A stretch of 43,404 nucleotides of DNA from Solirubrobacter deserti (GTDB lineage Bacteria; Actinomycetota; Thermoleophilia; Solirubrobacterales; Solirubrobacteraceae), in NCBI RefSeq assembly GCF_027587175.1, contig NZ_JAPCID010000061.1:1-43404 (forward strand). The letters are read 5' to 3'. A model generated the notes under the pieces. The model was not told the origin of the DNA, made no database searches, and saw nothing but the letters and a program-made list of their open reading frames with translations. Positions 24,660 to 33,781 of this stretch are shown one piece after another; within the stretch, counting starts at the first letter, position 1, and each line of letters starts with the position of its first letter. The translations under genes and the position numbers were made by a program.

Positions 24660-25004
24660 GTGCATGGCTTGGGCCTGATGATCGAAGAGCTGGATGCCGG
24701 TGCCGTCCGGATCGCGCTCCGTGGCGAGCTCGACCTGGCCCACGCCTACACGTTCGACGATGAGCTGCGGCGGGTGGAGGGCGCGCGGCCGAGCTGCGTC
24801 GTGCTCGATCTGCGGGAGCTGACCTTCCTGGACTCGTGCGGCCTCGCGCGGCTGCTGGCGGCCCGCCGGCGGGCGCGCCGCGGCGGCCACCGGCTGCTGC
24901 TCGTGCGCGGGCCGGCGGCCGTGCAGCGGCTGTTCGCGTTGTCCGCGGTCGACGAGGCGTTCGAGATGGTCAGCGAGGTACCTGAGACACTGATGGCACG
25001 GTGA
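24660..25004 (+). CDS. STAS-domain anti-sigma factor antagonist
   Basis: 114 residues. A single STAS domain with the switch loop Leu-Thr-Phe-Leu-Asp-Ser-Cys-Gly-Leu near residue 58-66, where the Ser is the usual phosphorylation site for a cognate anti-sigma kinase. The GTG at 24660 has a strong AGGAG at 24650-24654 with a 5-base spacer, one of the few clear Shine-Dalgarno sites in the window. An ATG at 24678 is a weaker alternative. No kinase or sigma factor is adjacent. Its stop overlaps the following gene (GTGA). Confidence 0.85.
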   Translation: MHGLGLMIEELDAGAVRIALRGELDLAHAYTFDDELRRVEGARPSCVVLDLRELTFLDSCGLARLLAARRRARRGGHRLLLVRGPAAVQRLFALSAVDEAFEMVSEVPETLMAR

Positions 25005-25408
25005 AAGTGGTTGCGGCCGCCATCGCCAGCCTCGTGTTCCTCGCCGTCGTCGGGTACCTGGTCCTGCGCGGCGACGAGCAGACGCACGTGCAGGTGCGCT
25101 CGGGCGACGCGATCGCCGACGACCCCAACCGCGAGGACGACTACGGCGCCGAGACCATCCGCGCGTACCTGACGGCCGCGCTGCGCTGCGACGACGCCGC
25201 GCTCGCCCGCTTCGGCTCGCCGATCGAGGAGCTCGCGGGCCTGTGCGAGGCCGACGGGGTGGAAGCGGAGGTCGCGCGCGACCAGCTCGACCCGCGCGGC
25301 CGCGCGCTGTGGAAGCTCTCCGACCCGCCGGACCTCTACCTCTGGGTCGCCCAGGAGGGCGGACAGGGCTGGCGGGTCACGGCAGTCAGCGGTCCCCCGC
25401 GGGGGTGA
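25001..25408 (+). CDS. Membrane-anchored small extracytoplasmic protein, unknown
   Basis: 135 residues. Residues 4-23 form an uncleaved-looking signal/anchor helix (Ala/Val/Leu-rich); the rest is acidic and may be a small SnoaL- or lipoprotein-like domain, with two cysteines (about 63 and 81) that could form a disulfide. The GTG overlaps the STAS stop by 4 bases, so the genes form one unit. The 3' end overlaps the SDR remnant on the other strand by 23 bases. No family is recognised with confidence. Confidence 0.68.
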   Translation: MKVVAAAIASLVFLAVVGYLVLRGDEQTHVQVRSGDAIADDPNREDDYGAETIRAYLTAALRCDDAALARFGSPIEELAGLCEADGVEAEVARDQLDPRGRALWKLSDPPDLYLWVAQEGGQGWRVTAVSGPPRG

Positions 25409-26113
25409 CGACCAGCTCGTGTGTCCAGGCGCGGGCCGACTGCCCCGCCAGGTACTCGACGGCGCGCGCGATCTGTGCCTGATCGGCGGTCTCGTTCTCG
25501 GCGCGACCCTCGATCATCGCCGGAGATCGACCGGGGGGCTGCCGCCCCCCGAGACCCCCCGCTTCAGGCGAGTCGATCGTCGCGTCGACGACCAGCAGCG
25601 CGACGTGGACGCCGTCCTCGCGCAGCTCCTGCGCCGCCGCGTGCACCAGCGCCTTGGTCGCGTGCGCGCCGGCCGCCCACAGGCCGCGGCCCGGCATCGC
25701 GCGCTCCCGCCCGTCACCTGGATCAACGTCTTCGCGCCCGCGCGCACGCCCTCGCTGAGGAATACGAACGCCTGCTTTGCGACCGCGCCTGCCCAAGCGT
25801 CGAAGCTTTCCACCGTCGCCGTGGAGATCGGCCCGCCGCCGAACGGCTCCTCCGGCCTGGTCGGCCGCGCCGCCGAGACCGCGTTCACGACCACGTCGAG
25901 CGAGCCGAACTCGGCGCGCGCCCGCTCCAGCGCCTCCCGCAGCGAGTCCGGGTCGGACGCGTCGGCCTGCAGCGGCAGCCCACCCGCGCCGCGCACGGTC
26001 TCCAGCGTCTCGGCCGAGCGCGCGACCGCCGCCCCGCGCCACCCGGCGGCCAGATGGTGCGAGAGGATCGCGCCGCCGAGATTGCGCGCACCGAGAACCA
26101 CGATCGAAGGCAT
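25386..26113 (-). pseudogene. Frameshifted short-chain dehydrogenase/reductase
   Basis: Starts Met-Pro-Ser-Ile-Val-Val-Leu-Gly-Ala-Arg-Asn-Leu-Gly-Gly, an SDR nucleotide-binding site, and continues with Leu-Asp-Val-Val-Val-Asn-Ala and Thr-Leu-Ile-Gln-Val-Thr-Gly-Gly. Near 25698-25708, in a GCGCG tract, the reading frame changes; the second frame resumes with a normal SDR C-terminal half (Ala-Thr-Lys-Ala-Leu, Val-Val-Asp-Ala-Thr-Ile-Asp-Ser-Pro) and ends at 25386. A net change of one or two bases explains it, so either a true inactivating mutation or a sequence error in a GC repeat. Start overlaps the DMT exporter stop (TGATG). A GC-rich hairpin element sits in frame within the C-terminal half. 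Confidence 0.75.
25533..25562. repeat. GC-rich palindromic element inside the SDR gene
   Basis: GGGGGGC (25533-25539) pairs with GCCCCCC (25544-25550) around TGCC, followed by another run of six C at 25555-25560. Translated, it adds a Gly/Pro/Arg-rich block between two segments that read as continuous SDR sequence. It looks like an inserted small palindromic repeat. I saw no second copy in this window. Confidence 0.4.
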
Positions 26114-26991
26114 CAGCGGAGTCTCCCAAAGGGGAACTGGGCGACGACGATCCCGGCGACGACCAGCAGTGCGCCGCCGACCGCCAGCGCGGTGACCGGC
26201 TCGTCGCGCAACAGCGCCCCGAGCGCGAGCGCCCCGAACGGGATGATCATCGAGATGAACGAGGTCGTGACCGCGGGCAGCTCGCGCAGCAGCACCGTGA
26301 GCGTCACGAACGTGAAGCCGGTGCCGAACGCGGCCAGATAGAGGATCGAGCCGATCGAGTTCAGCGACCAGTGCGTCGCGCCCCAGTCCTCCGTCGGGGC
26401 ACTGACGGCGAGCAGGAGCGCGCCGCCGATGACCATCGCCCAGCCGTTGACCACCAGCGGGTCCACGCCCGCGATCCGCTTCTTGGTGGCGATGTTCCCG
26501 ATCGCGCTGGCGATGGGGGACAACACGACCGCGAGCGCCGCCAGCTCGGTGTGCTCGCCCGAGCCGAGGTCGAGCGACTCGCCGAAGGCCAGCACGAGCC
26601 CGCCGAGCGCGATCAGCACGCCCACGACCAGCCGCGGCCGCAGCGGCTCGTCCGGCAGGAACAGCGCGGCGAGGACGGCGACATAGAGCGGCAGGACGCC
26701 GAACAGCACGGCCGCCAGGCCGGACGTCACGTACTGCTCGGCCCAGTAGATGAGCCCGTAGCAGGTGGCGAACGGCAGCACCCCGATGATCCCGGCCAGC
26801 AGCGCGTCGGTGCGCAGCGAGCGTTTGAGGATGACGGCGGCGGTGAGCACGCCCACCCCGGCCAGCACGAACCGGATCCCCGCGCCGAAGAACGGCGCCA
26901 CATCCTCGAGCCCGAGGGCGATCACCACCCACGTGCTCGACCACACGAGCACACAGGCGGCGTACAGCGTCCAGACCACAGCGCGCGACAT
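26113..26991 (-). CDS. EamA/DMT-family exporter
   Basis: 292 residues with about ten hydrophobic helices in two EamA-type halves (about 5-135 and 145-285), an inner-membrane metabolite exporter or permease of unknown substrate. The second half carries the typical Ala-Phe-Gly-Thr-Gly-Phe-Thr region near 220. The ATG has TACCCT 9 bases upstream (plus-strand AGGGTA, 27001-27006). The stop overlaps the SDR start by one base, forming an operon with the SDR remnant. Divergent from the LLM oxidoreductase. Confidence 0.87.
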   Translation of the reverse strand: MSRAVVWTLYAACVLVWSSTWVVIALGLEDVAPFFGAGIRFVLAGVGVLTAAVILKRSLRTDALLAGIIGVLPFATCYGLIYWAEQYVTSGLAAVLFGVLPLYVAVLAALFLPDEPLRPRLVVGVLIALGGLVLAFGESLDLGSGEHTELAALAVVLSPIASAIGNIATKKRIAGVDPLVVNGWAMVIGGALLLAVSAPTEDWGATHWSLNSIGSILYLAAFGTGFTFVTLTVLLRELPAVTTSFISMIIPFGALALGALLRDEPVTALAVGGALLVVAGIVVAQFPFGRLR

Positions 26992-27017
26992 CGGCGCGAG
27001 AGGGTATGACTCTCCGC
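26992..27017. promoter_or_regulatory. Divergent leaderless promoters with overlapping -10 boxes
   Basis: The minus -10 TACCCT (plus-strand 27001-27006) lies 9 bases from the DMT start; the plus -10 TATGAC (27005-27010) lies 7 bases from the GTG at 27018. The boxes share two bases, so the two polymerases must exclude each other. Confidence 0.55.
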
Positions 27018-27884
27018 GTGAGAGTCGCCTTGATGATCGAAGGCCAAGAGGACGTGACCTGGGACGACTGGGTCGCGCTGGCCGATGCCTGCGAGCGCTC
27101 CGGGATCGAAGCGCTGTTCCGCTCCGACCACTACCTGAGCGTGATGGGGGAAAGGGAGCGCGGCGCGCTGGACGCGTGGGCCGTCATCAACGCGCTCGCG
27201 GCGCGCACGACCAGGCTGCGGCTGGGCACGATGGTCTCGCCGACGAGCTTCCGGCACCCGTCCGTGCTCGCCCGCCTGGTGGTCGCCGCCGACCACGTCT
27301 CGGGCGGCCGGATCGAGCTGGGCATGGGCACGGGCTGGAGCGAGGTCGAGCACACGGCGTCCGGCTTCCCGTTCCTGTCCATGAAGGAGCGGATGGACGT
27401 GCTCGAGGAGCAGCTCGCGATCGTCCACGACGGCTACTTCGGTGACGGGTCGCCCTACAGCTTCACGGGCGAGCACTACCAGCTGCGCGACCTCAAGGCG
27501 CGTCCGCTGCCGGTGCAGCAGCCGCACCCGCCGCTGATCATGGGCGGCGCCGCCGGGCCACGCGCCGCGCGGCTGGCTGCGCGCTACGCCGACGAGTACA
27601 ACACGGTCATGCCGACGCTCGACGAGATCCGCGAGCGCAAGGCCAACATCGACGCGGCGTGCGCGAAGGCCGGCCGCGAGCCGATCCCGTTCACGGTCAT
27701 GACCGCGGCGTCGGTGGGCAAGGACCACCCGGACGCGACCGACACGTGGATCAACGGCTCCGTCGAGCAGGTGAAGGCGCGGCTGGCCGAGCTGGAGGCG
27801 GCGGGCGTCTCCGGCGTCTACCTGCAGATGCAGGACCACCGCGACGTCGAGATGGTCGAGCGGATCGGACGGGAGCTCACATGA
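27018..27884 (+). CDS. LLM-class, probably F420-dependent, oxidoreductase
   Basis: 288 residues from GTG 27018; an ATG at 27006 would add four residues but lies within the -10 box. Luciferase-like TIM barrel: Ser-Asp-His-Tyr near 36 (cofactor region), Leu-Gly-Thr-Met-Val-Ser-Pro near 70 and Gly-Met-Gly-Thr-Gly-Trp near 104 are signatures of actinobacterial LLM enzymes that use F420 or FMN. The substrate is unknown. The stop overlaps the next ATG by 4 bases (ATGA). Confidence 0.87.
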   Translation: MRVALMIEGQEDVTWDDWVALADACERSGIEALFRSDHYLSVMGERERGALDAWAVINALAARTTRLRLGTMVSPTSFRHPSVLARLVVAADHVSGGRIELGMGTGWSEVEHTASGFPFLSMKERMDVLEEQLAIVHDGYFGDGSPYSFTGEHYQLRDLKARPLPVQQPHPPLIMGGAAGPRAARLAARYADEYNTVMPTLDEIRERKANIDAACAKAGREPIPFTVMTAASVGKDHPDATDTWINGSVEQVKARLAELEAAGVSGVYLQMQDHRDVEMVERIGRELT

Positions 27885-28045
27885 GCGACGACGACGACTG
27901 GGTCGGCACGCCGCCGGAGGGCCGTCACTCGCGTGACCGCGCGAAGCCCGAGCACTGGGCCAGCCAGTGGCAGGGCCGCGCGATCAGCGGCGGCGTCATC
28001 CTGCTGTTGCTGCTTGTGGTGGTGCTGATCCTGTTGCTGGGGTAG
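27881..28045 (+). CDS. 54-residue tail-anchored-like membrane protein
   Basis: ATG overlaps the LLM stop (ATGA). Residues 1-33 are hydrophilic and Asp/Arg/Trp-containing, and 36-53 are a single strongly hydrophobic Leu/Val/Ile helix at the very C terminus. The 3' end overlaps the alpha/beta hydrolase on the other strand by 50 bases. No family is recognised; overlap with the oxidoreductase supports real translation. Confidence 0.6.
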   Translation: MSDDDDWVGTPPEGRHSRDRAKPEHWASQWQGRAISGGVILLLLLVVVLILLLG

Positions 28046-28916
28046 CGCGCTCGACGTTCTGCACGATCGCCCCGATGATCTGCGGCCAGGCGGGGCGCGG
28101 CAGGCCGTGCCCCATGCCGCTGATCTCCACGTAGGTCGAGCCCGGGATGACCTTCGCGGTCGCGCGCCCGCCCGAACGCGGGACGAGCTTGTCCTCGGAG
28201 CCGTGGATGACCGTCGTGGGCACGCGCAGCTTGCGCAGCTCCGGGCCGCGGTCACGGTCGGCGACGATCGCGCCCAGCTGGCGGGCGGAGCCGCGCGGGT
28301 CGTGCCCGCGGTCGTACGAACGCGTGGCGATGTCGCGCAGATCCTCGACGTCGGGCTCGAAGCCGGTGCCGCTGATGCGCACGAACGACTCCACGGCCCG
28401 CTCGATGTACGCGTTGCGCTCCTTGGGCGCGGGGCGCAGCAGGAAGGCGTACATCGTCAGCGCGGGCTGGCCGCTCCAGAACGAGCCGGTGTTGGACATG
28501 ATCGAGACCAGCGAGAGCGTGCGCTCCGGGTGCTCGATCGCGACGCGCTGGGCGATCATGCCGCCCATCGAGGCGCCGACGATGTGGGCTTTCTCGATAC
28601 CGAGCGCGTCGAGCACGCCGACGCTGTCGCCGGCCATGTCGGAGAGCGTGTAGGCGGCCCCGCGCTTGTCGCGCAGGGCGAGCTGCTTGAGGCTCGGGAC
28701 GGGCGCGTCGTCGAGCCGGGAGGAGCGGCCGATGTCGCGGTTGTCGTGGCGGATCACGAAGTAGCCGCGGCCGGCGAGCTGCTCGCAGAAGTCCTCGTGC
28801 CAGGCCAGCATCTGCGTGCCGAGGCCCATGATCAGCAGGATCGGCGGGTCCTCAGGGTCCCCGAACGTCTCGTAACAGATGTCGAGCTCGCCTACACGAG
28901 CAAACGCCTCGGCCAT
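27996..28916 (-). CDS. Alpha/beta hydrolase
   Basis: 306 residues. Oxyanion motif near 31 (Met-Gly-Leu-Gly), nucleophile elbow Gly-Ala-Ser-Met-Gly-Gly near 115-120, acid in Gly-Ser-Glu-Asp-Lys near 250 and His in Gly-Met-Gly-His-Gly-Leu near 278 complete the triad. Similar proteins act as esterases, lipases or haloalkane-type hydrolases; the substrate is unknown. The ATG at 28916 has TAGCGT 7 bases upstream (plus-strand ACGCTA, 28924-28929). The Pro/Ala/Thr-rich tail runs antisense to the 54-residue membrane protein. Confidence 0.88.
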   Translation of the reverse strand: MAEAFARVGELDICYETFGDPEDPPILLIMGLGTQMLAWHEDFCEQLAGRGYFVIRHDNRDIGRSSRLDDAPVPSLKQLALRDKRGAAYTLSDMAGDSVGVLDALGIEKAHIVGASMGGMIAQRVAIEHPERTLSLVSIMSNTGSFWSGQPALTMYAFLLRPAPKERNAYIERAVESFVRISGTGFEPDVEDLRDIATRSYDRGHDPRGSARQLGAIVADRDRGPELRKLRVPTTVIHGSEDKLVPRSGGRATAKVIPGSTYVEISGMGHGLPRPAWPQIIGAIVQNVERATPATGSAPPQAATAG

Positions 28917-28998
28917 CGGATCAACGCTAGCCGAGAACGTTAGGGTCCGGTGAAGGCGTCGCCGGATCTCACACAAGCGCGGCGAGGATGGCGCGCCG

Positions 28999-30771
28999 AT
29001 GAGGCTCCTCACGACGACCCTTGCCCTCGCGCTCGCCCTCCCGGCGACCGCGCTGGCCCAGACCCCGCCGCCGCTCGCCACCGAGTACAAGGCCCACGGC
29101 GACGACGCCCGCGTCCTGGTCGCCGCCCACCGCGGCTACTGGCGCGGCGCACCCGAGAACTCGCTGCCCAGCTTCGAGCAGGCGATCGAGCGCAAGATCG
29201 ACATGATCGAGCTCGACGTCATGCGCACCTCCGACGGCCAGCTCGTGCTGATGCACGACACGACCGTCAACCGCACCACCAACGGCACCGGCACGATCTC
29301 CGCGATGACGCTCGCGCAGATCAAGGCGCTGCGCCTGAGGGCCGGCCTGGGTGGCGCACAGGCGGCCATGACGGACCTTCAGGTGCCGACGCTCAAGGAG
29401 GCGCTGCAGCTGATCGGCACCCGCGCGCTGATCAACCTCGACAAGGCCTGGGCCTATCGCGACCAGATCCTGCAGGAGCTGATCGAGACGGGCACGGTCG
29501 AGACCGCCGTGTTCAAGAGCAGCGCGTCGGTCGACGAGGTGCAGGCGTTCCGGGCTAAGGACCCGCGGATCCTGTACTCGCACATCGTCAACGACGGCAA
29601 CGCCGCCTCGCTGACGGGCTTCGGCGACAACCCGCCGGACTCGTTCGAGATCATCTTCGACCGCCTGACGGACGCGCAGATCCAGCCCGCCGCGGTCGCC
29701 GCGGTCAAGGCGCAGAGCCGCGTCTTCATCAACACGATGTGGAAGGGCCTGGCGGCCAACTACACCGACGAGGCGTCGCTGATCGATCCCGCCCTCGGCT
29801 GGGTGCCGGTCATCGAACGCCACCGGGCGGACGTCATCCAGACCGACAACCCCGATGAGCTGCAGCGCCACCTGCGCGGCATCGACGTGAGCAGGCCGGC
29901 TAACCCGGCCAACGCGGTGCGCGTCCAGGGCGAGGACTACTCGACGGACGGCAAGGGCGTCGGCTACGCCGATCAGGACGACGAGAACCGCGGCGGCACC
30001 GTCTACCGCGGCTCGGAGGGCGTCGACGTCTGCGATCAGGAGGGCGCGCGGGTGGTGTGCTGGATCCGCGGCGGCGAGTGGCTGAAGTACCAGGTGCAGA
30101 TCACGCGCCCCGGCGCCTACCGGGTGTGGGGTCGGTTCTCGAGCCCGTACCGTCCGGCGGGCCGGATCACGCTCGAGCTGCCGAGCCGCTCGCAGACGAT
30201 CGACATCGAGAGCACCACGTCGCACAACGCGTTCTCGCCGCAGACTGTGATCGAGTCGGTCGAGCTGGCGGCCGGCACGCACACCTACTACGTGCGCGTG
30301 GACGCGGAGGCCTACCAGAACTTCAACCTCGACTACCTGCAGTTCGACCGCATCACGGACGAGGTCAGCGAGCAGGAGGAGGCGACGGTCGGCGGCGTCG
30401 TCGCGGGCACGCTCTCGCTCACGCTGGCCACGACGCCGCCGCTGGGCGTCTTCCAGCCGGGCGTCGAGCGCACCTACGAGACTCACGCGACGGCGCGTGT
30501 GGTCTCCAGCGCGCTGGACACGACGCTCACGGTGACGGGCGGCAAGCTCACCAACGACCAGCACGCGCTGGCGCAGCCGCTGCACGTGCGCGCCGACTCC
30601 AGCCCGTTCGTGGCGCTGACGGGACCGGTCGCGCTCAAGACGTGGAACGCGCCGGTCGTGGCCGAGTCCGTGCCGCTCGGCTTGCGTCAGACGATCGGCG
30701 CCGCCGAGCCGCTCCGTACCGGGGCGTACACGACGACGCTGACGTTCACGCTCTCGACGACGGCGCCCTAG
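28999..30771 (+). CDS. Secreted glycerophosphodiester phosphodiesterase with carbohydrate-binding module
   Basis: 590 residues. Signal peptide 1-20 with a cleavage-type Ala-Leu-Ala site. GDPD domain about 38-300: His44-Arg45, Glu53-Asn54, Glu71/Asp73 and His86-Asp87 are the metal and catalytic residues. A CBM6-like beta-sandwich follows (about 308-450; Gly-Glu-Asp-Tyr near 313 and Trp-Leu-Lys-Tyr near 360). About 130 further residues form another beta-rich domain. It should hydrolyse glycerophosphodiesters, possibly teichoic or lipid-derived, outside the cell while bound to polysaccharide. Full length and intact. Confidence 0.9.
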   Translation: MRLLTTTLALALALPATALAQTPPPLATEYKAHGDDARVLVAAHRGYWRGAPENSLPSFEQAIERKIDMIELDVMRTSDGQLVLMHDTTVNRTTNGTGTISAMTLAQIKALRLRAGLGGAQAAMTDLQVPTLKEALQLIGTRALINLDKAWAYRDQILQELIETGTVETAVFKSSASVDEVQAFRAKDPRILYSHIVNDGNAASLTGFGDNPPDSFEIIFDRLTDAQIQPAAVAAVKAQSRVFINTMWKGLAANYTDEASLIDPALGWVPVIERHRADVIQTDNPDELQRHLRGIDVSRPANPANAVRVQGEDYSTDGKGVGYADQDDENRGGTVYRGSEGVDVCDQEGARVVCWIRGGEWLKYQVQITRPGAYRVWGRFSSPYRPAGRITLELPSRSQTIDIESTTSHNAFSPQTVIESVELAAGTHTYYVRVDAEAYQNFNLDYLQFDRITDEVSEQEEATVGGVVAGTLSLTLATTPPLGVFQPGVERTYETHATARVVSSALDTTLTVTGGKLTNDQHALAQPLHVRADSSPFVALTGPVALKTWNAPVVAESVPLGLRQTIGAAEPLRTGAYTTTLTFTLSTTAP

Positions 30772-30774
30772 CGC

Positions 30775-31425
<651 letters not shown>

Positions 31426-31492
31426 ATTCGTCCTTACAGTCTTGCCTGGCCGGGATTCGTTACACGGAAGGTAGACCGAAGCAGGGGTCGCG

Positions 31493-32521
31493 GTGGACCG
31501 AGGGCGGATGTGCGGCGCGCCCGCGCGCCCGATCATCGCCGTCGTGCAGCGCGCCTTCGCCATCGTCTCGCTCCTGATCGCCGCGGCCGTCGGCGCGGAG
31601 CTGTTGGCGGCCTACAACGACACCACGGGCCGGCCGCTCGCGCTGCTCGGGAACCTCGTCTTCTTCGCGGCGCTCTACGGCTGCCCGGCGCTGCTGATCC
31701 GGGAGTACGCGCGCCGGACCGGCCGCGGCTGGCCGGCGATCGTGCTGCTGTCCGCTGCCGCCGGGCTGGTGCAGGCCGGCCTGCTCGACCAGTCCCTGTT
31801 CGCCGAGCGCTACGGCGAGGTGCGCGGCTGGGAGGCGTCGTTTCGCGCGACGGCGATCGAGCCGCTCGGCGTCAGCGCGTACATGGCGCAGGGCTTCGTC
31901 CTCGGCCATGTCGTCTACAGCTTCTGCGCGCCGATCGCGCTCGTGGAGGCGATGGTGCCGTCGATCGCGCGCACCGGCTGGCTGGGCCGCGGCGGCGTGG
32001 TGGCCGCGACGCTGCTGTGGGCGCTGGTGGCGGCCGCGATCGTCGCCGATTCCGGCCACGCGACGCTGCCCGAACTGGTGGCGACGCTCGCGCTGATCGG
32101 GGTGCTCGTCGCTGGCGCCGCACGCGCCGGCAGGGCCCGCGGAGCCGGCACGCCTCGGGCGCGCACCGCGCTCGCGGTGGGCTTGCTCGCGGCCACGGCG
32201 CACGCGCTCATGCCCGCCACCTGGGCCGGAACCGCGGGTGCGCTGGTGGTCGCGGCGGCCGCCGGCGTTTGGGTCGCGCGGCGCGAATGGGACCTGCGCA
32301 GCGCGGCCGCGCTGGCCGTGGGCGCGCTGCTCAGCCGCGGCGCGCTCGCGTTCACCTACTTCCCCGTCGTGGGCGAGACGCCGGCCGGCGCCAAGTACGC
32401 CCACAACGTCGGGATGCTGGCCCTCCTCGCGGTGGCCGGCGCCTACGCGCTCAGACCTCTTCGTCCTCGCCGCCGGTCATCGCCTCCAGCAGCTCCAGCG
32501 CGGCCGCCTGGGCGGGCGTGA
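31493..32521 (+). CDS. Polytopic membrane protein of unknown function
   Basis: 342 residues with about nine hydrophobic helices and a basic Pro-rich tail. The GTG at 31493 has AGGGG five bases upstream; GTG 31544 would also leave the first helix intact. Residues 95-120 form a conserved-looking hydrophilic loop (Asp-Gln-Ser-Leu-Phe, Arg-Tyr-Gly-Glu). No transporter motif is recognised. Its 3' end overlaps the acidic gene on the other strand by 71 bases, and the Arg/Pro tail looks like translation through that antisense region. Confidence 0.7.
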   Translation: MDRGRMCGAPARPIIAVVQRAFAIVSLLIAAAVGAELLAAYNDTTGRPLALLGNLVFFAALYGCPALLIREYARRTGRGWPAIVLLSAAAGLVQAGLLDQSLFAERYGEVRGWEASFRATAIEPLGVSAYMAQGFVLGHVVYSFCAPIALVEAMVPSIARTGWLGRGGVVAATLLWALVAAAIVADSGHATLPELVATLALIGVLVAGAARAGRARGAGTPRARTALAVGLLAATAHALMPATWAGTAGALVVAAAAGVWVARREWDLRSAAALAVGALLSRGALAFTYFPVVGETPAGAKYAHNVGMLALLAVAGAYALRPLRPRRRSSPPAAPARPPGRA

Positions 32522-32828
32522 CGAGCACCTCGCCGCCGAGGTCCTCGAGCTGGGGCCAGAAGCTGGCGTGGACGGCGACCTCGTCGCCGCCGGCGTCCTC
32601 GAGGACGATCACGGCACGGCCCTGGTTCTCGCTCGCGACGCCTTCACCACCTCCGACGGCAGCGCCCGCGGCGGTGAGCACCGCGACCGCGAGGTCGTGC
32701 CAATGCGAGAGCGCGTCCTGGCGCTCCGCATCGGTCATCTGCTCCAGGTGATGGCGATTGCGCTCGGCGAGCGCGGCGACCGCCGCCCCCAGCGGGGCGT
32801 CGGCCAGAAGGTCGTCGACAGAGGACAC
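32451..32828 (-). CDS. Acidic 125-residue hypothetical protein
   Basis: Soluble and acidic. Residues 1-55 are helical, 60-95 contain a beta-strand pattern (Gly-Arg-Ala-Val-Ile-Val-Leu), and a further helix ends in an Asp/Glu tail. No cysteines, signal peptide or motif. GTG start with CATACT six bases upstream (plus-strand AGTATG, 32835-32840). Divergent from the aldo/keto reductase. Family not recognised. Confidence 0.6.
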   Translation of the reverse strand: MSSVDDLLADAPLGAAVAALAERNRHHLEQMTDAERQDALSHWHDLAVAVLTAAGAAVGGGEGVASENQGRAVIVLEDAGGDEVAVHASFWPQLEDLGGEVLVTPAQAAALELLEAMTGGEDEEV

Positions 32829-32863
32829 AGGTCCAGTATGGCGCGAGCGCTAGGTTGAGGCCA

Positions 32864-33697
32864 ATGGCTCGGCTAGGACTCGGACTGGCGTCGCTCGGCC
32901 GCCCCGGATATCTGAACATCGGCCACGGCTCCGAGCTGGGGGAGGACAAGTCCGTCGAGGCGCTGCGCCGGCGCGCGCACGAGGTGCTCGACTTCGCCTA
33001 CGAGGCGGGGATCCGGGACTTCGACACCGCCCGTTCCTACGGCCGGGGCGAGGAGTTCCTGGGGCAGTGGCTGCGCTCGCGCCGGCCCGAGGGCGTGACC
33101 GTGTCCTCCAAGTGGGGCTACGTCTACACGGCGGACTGGGAGGTGGCCAAGCAGCCGCCCGAGGTCAAGCACCACGATGTCGACACGTTCCGCCGTCAGC
33201 TTTCCGAGACGCGTGAGAACCTCGGCGACTGGCTGGATCTCTACCAGATCCACTCGGCGACCCCGGAGTCGGGCGTGCTGGAGAACGACGCGGTGCTGAG
33301 CGCCATGGTCGAGGCGGACGTCCCGCTCGGCGTGAGCGTGAGCGGCACGAGCCAGGCCGAGACGATCGACCGCGCGGTGGCGCTGAACATCTTCAGCGCC
33401 GTGCAGGCGACCTGGAACCTGCACGAGCGGGCTGCCGGCGACGCGCTCGCGCGCTCCGGGCTGAAGGTGATCGTCAAGGAGGGCCTGGCGAACGGGCGCT
33501 TGGCGGCGCGGGACGCGCAGGCGCTGGCGGTGGCGCTGGCGCAGCCCTGGGCGGACGTGGTGCTGAGCGGTGCCGCGTCGATCGACGTGCTGCGCTCGAA
33601 CCTGCGGGCGTTGGAGACGCCGCCGGAGGACGAGCCGGGGCTCACGGAAGAGAGTTCGGCCTATTGGAAGCTCCGCTCGAACCTCGCCTGGAACTGA
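32864..33697 (+). CDS. Aldo/keto reductase family oxidoreductase
   Basis: 277 residues. TIM-barrel AKR with Asp-Thr-Ala-Arg-Ser-Tyr-Gly near 49-55 (catalytic Asp and Tyr), Ser-Ser-Lys-Trp-Gly near 80 (catalytic Lys) and Gln-Ile-His near 127 (catalytic His); the tetrad is complete. NADPH-dependent carbonyl reduction is expected with unknown substrate. The ATG has TAGGTT exactly 7 bases upstream (32851-32856), so the transcript is probably leaderless. The stop is followed by the hairpins at 33698-33774. Confidence 0.9.
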   Translation: MARLGLGLASLGRPGYLNIGHGSELGEDKSVEALRRRAHEVLDFAYEAGIRDFDTARSYGRGEEFLGQWLRSRRPEGVTVSSKWGYVYTADWEVAKQPPEVKHHDVDTFRRQLSETRENLGDWLDLYQIHSATPESGVLENDAVLSAMVEADVPLGVSVSGTSQAETIDRAVALNIFSAVQATWNLHERAAGDALARSGLKVIVKEGLANGRLAARDAQALAVALAQPWADVVLSGAASIDVLRSNLRALETPPEDEPGLTEESSAYWKLRSNLAWN

Positions 33698-33774
33698 CGC
33701 CGCGTTCGAAGCGGCGCGTCGGTGGGGGGTGCCGCAATCTACTTTCGCTCAGCGAAAGCTCCGCGCTGCACCCC
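33698..33774. terminator. Nested hairpins between convergent genes
   Basis: CGCCGC (33698-33703) pairs with GCGGCG (33711-33716). Then GGGGTGC (33726-33732) pairs with GCACCCC (33768-33774) around an internal CTTTCGC/GCGAAAG hairpin (33742-33748 and 33752-33758). They fill the gap between the aldo/keto reductase and CtaG stops, consistent with bidirectional termination. Confidence 0.55.
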
Positions 33775-33781
33775 TACGCGC

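Noticed and set aside
25533-25562. Transcription terminator for the gene at 25001
   Set aside because: It lies 125 bases beyond that gene's stop and within another gene's C-terminal half; a repeat insertion is a better reading.
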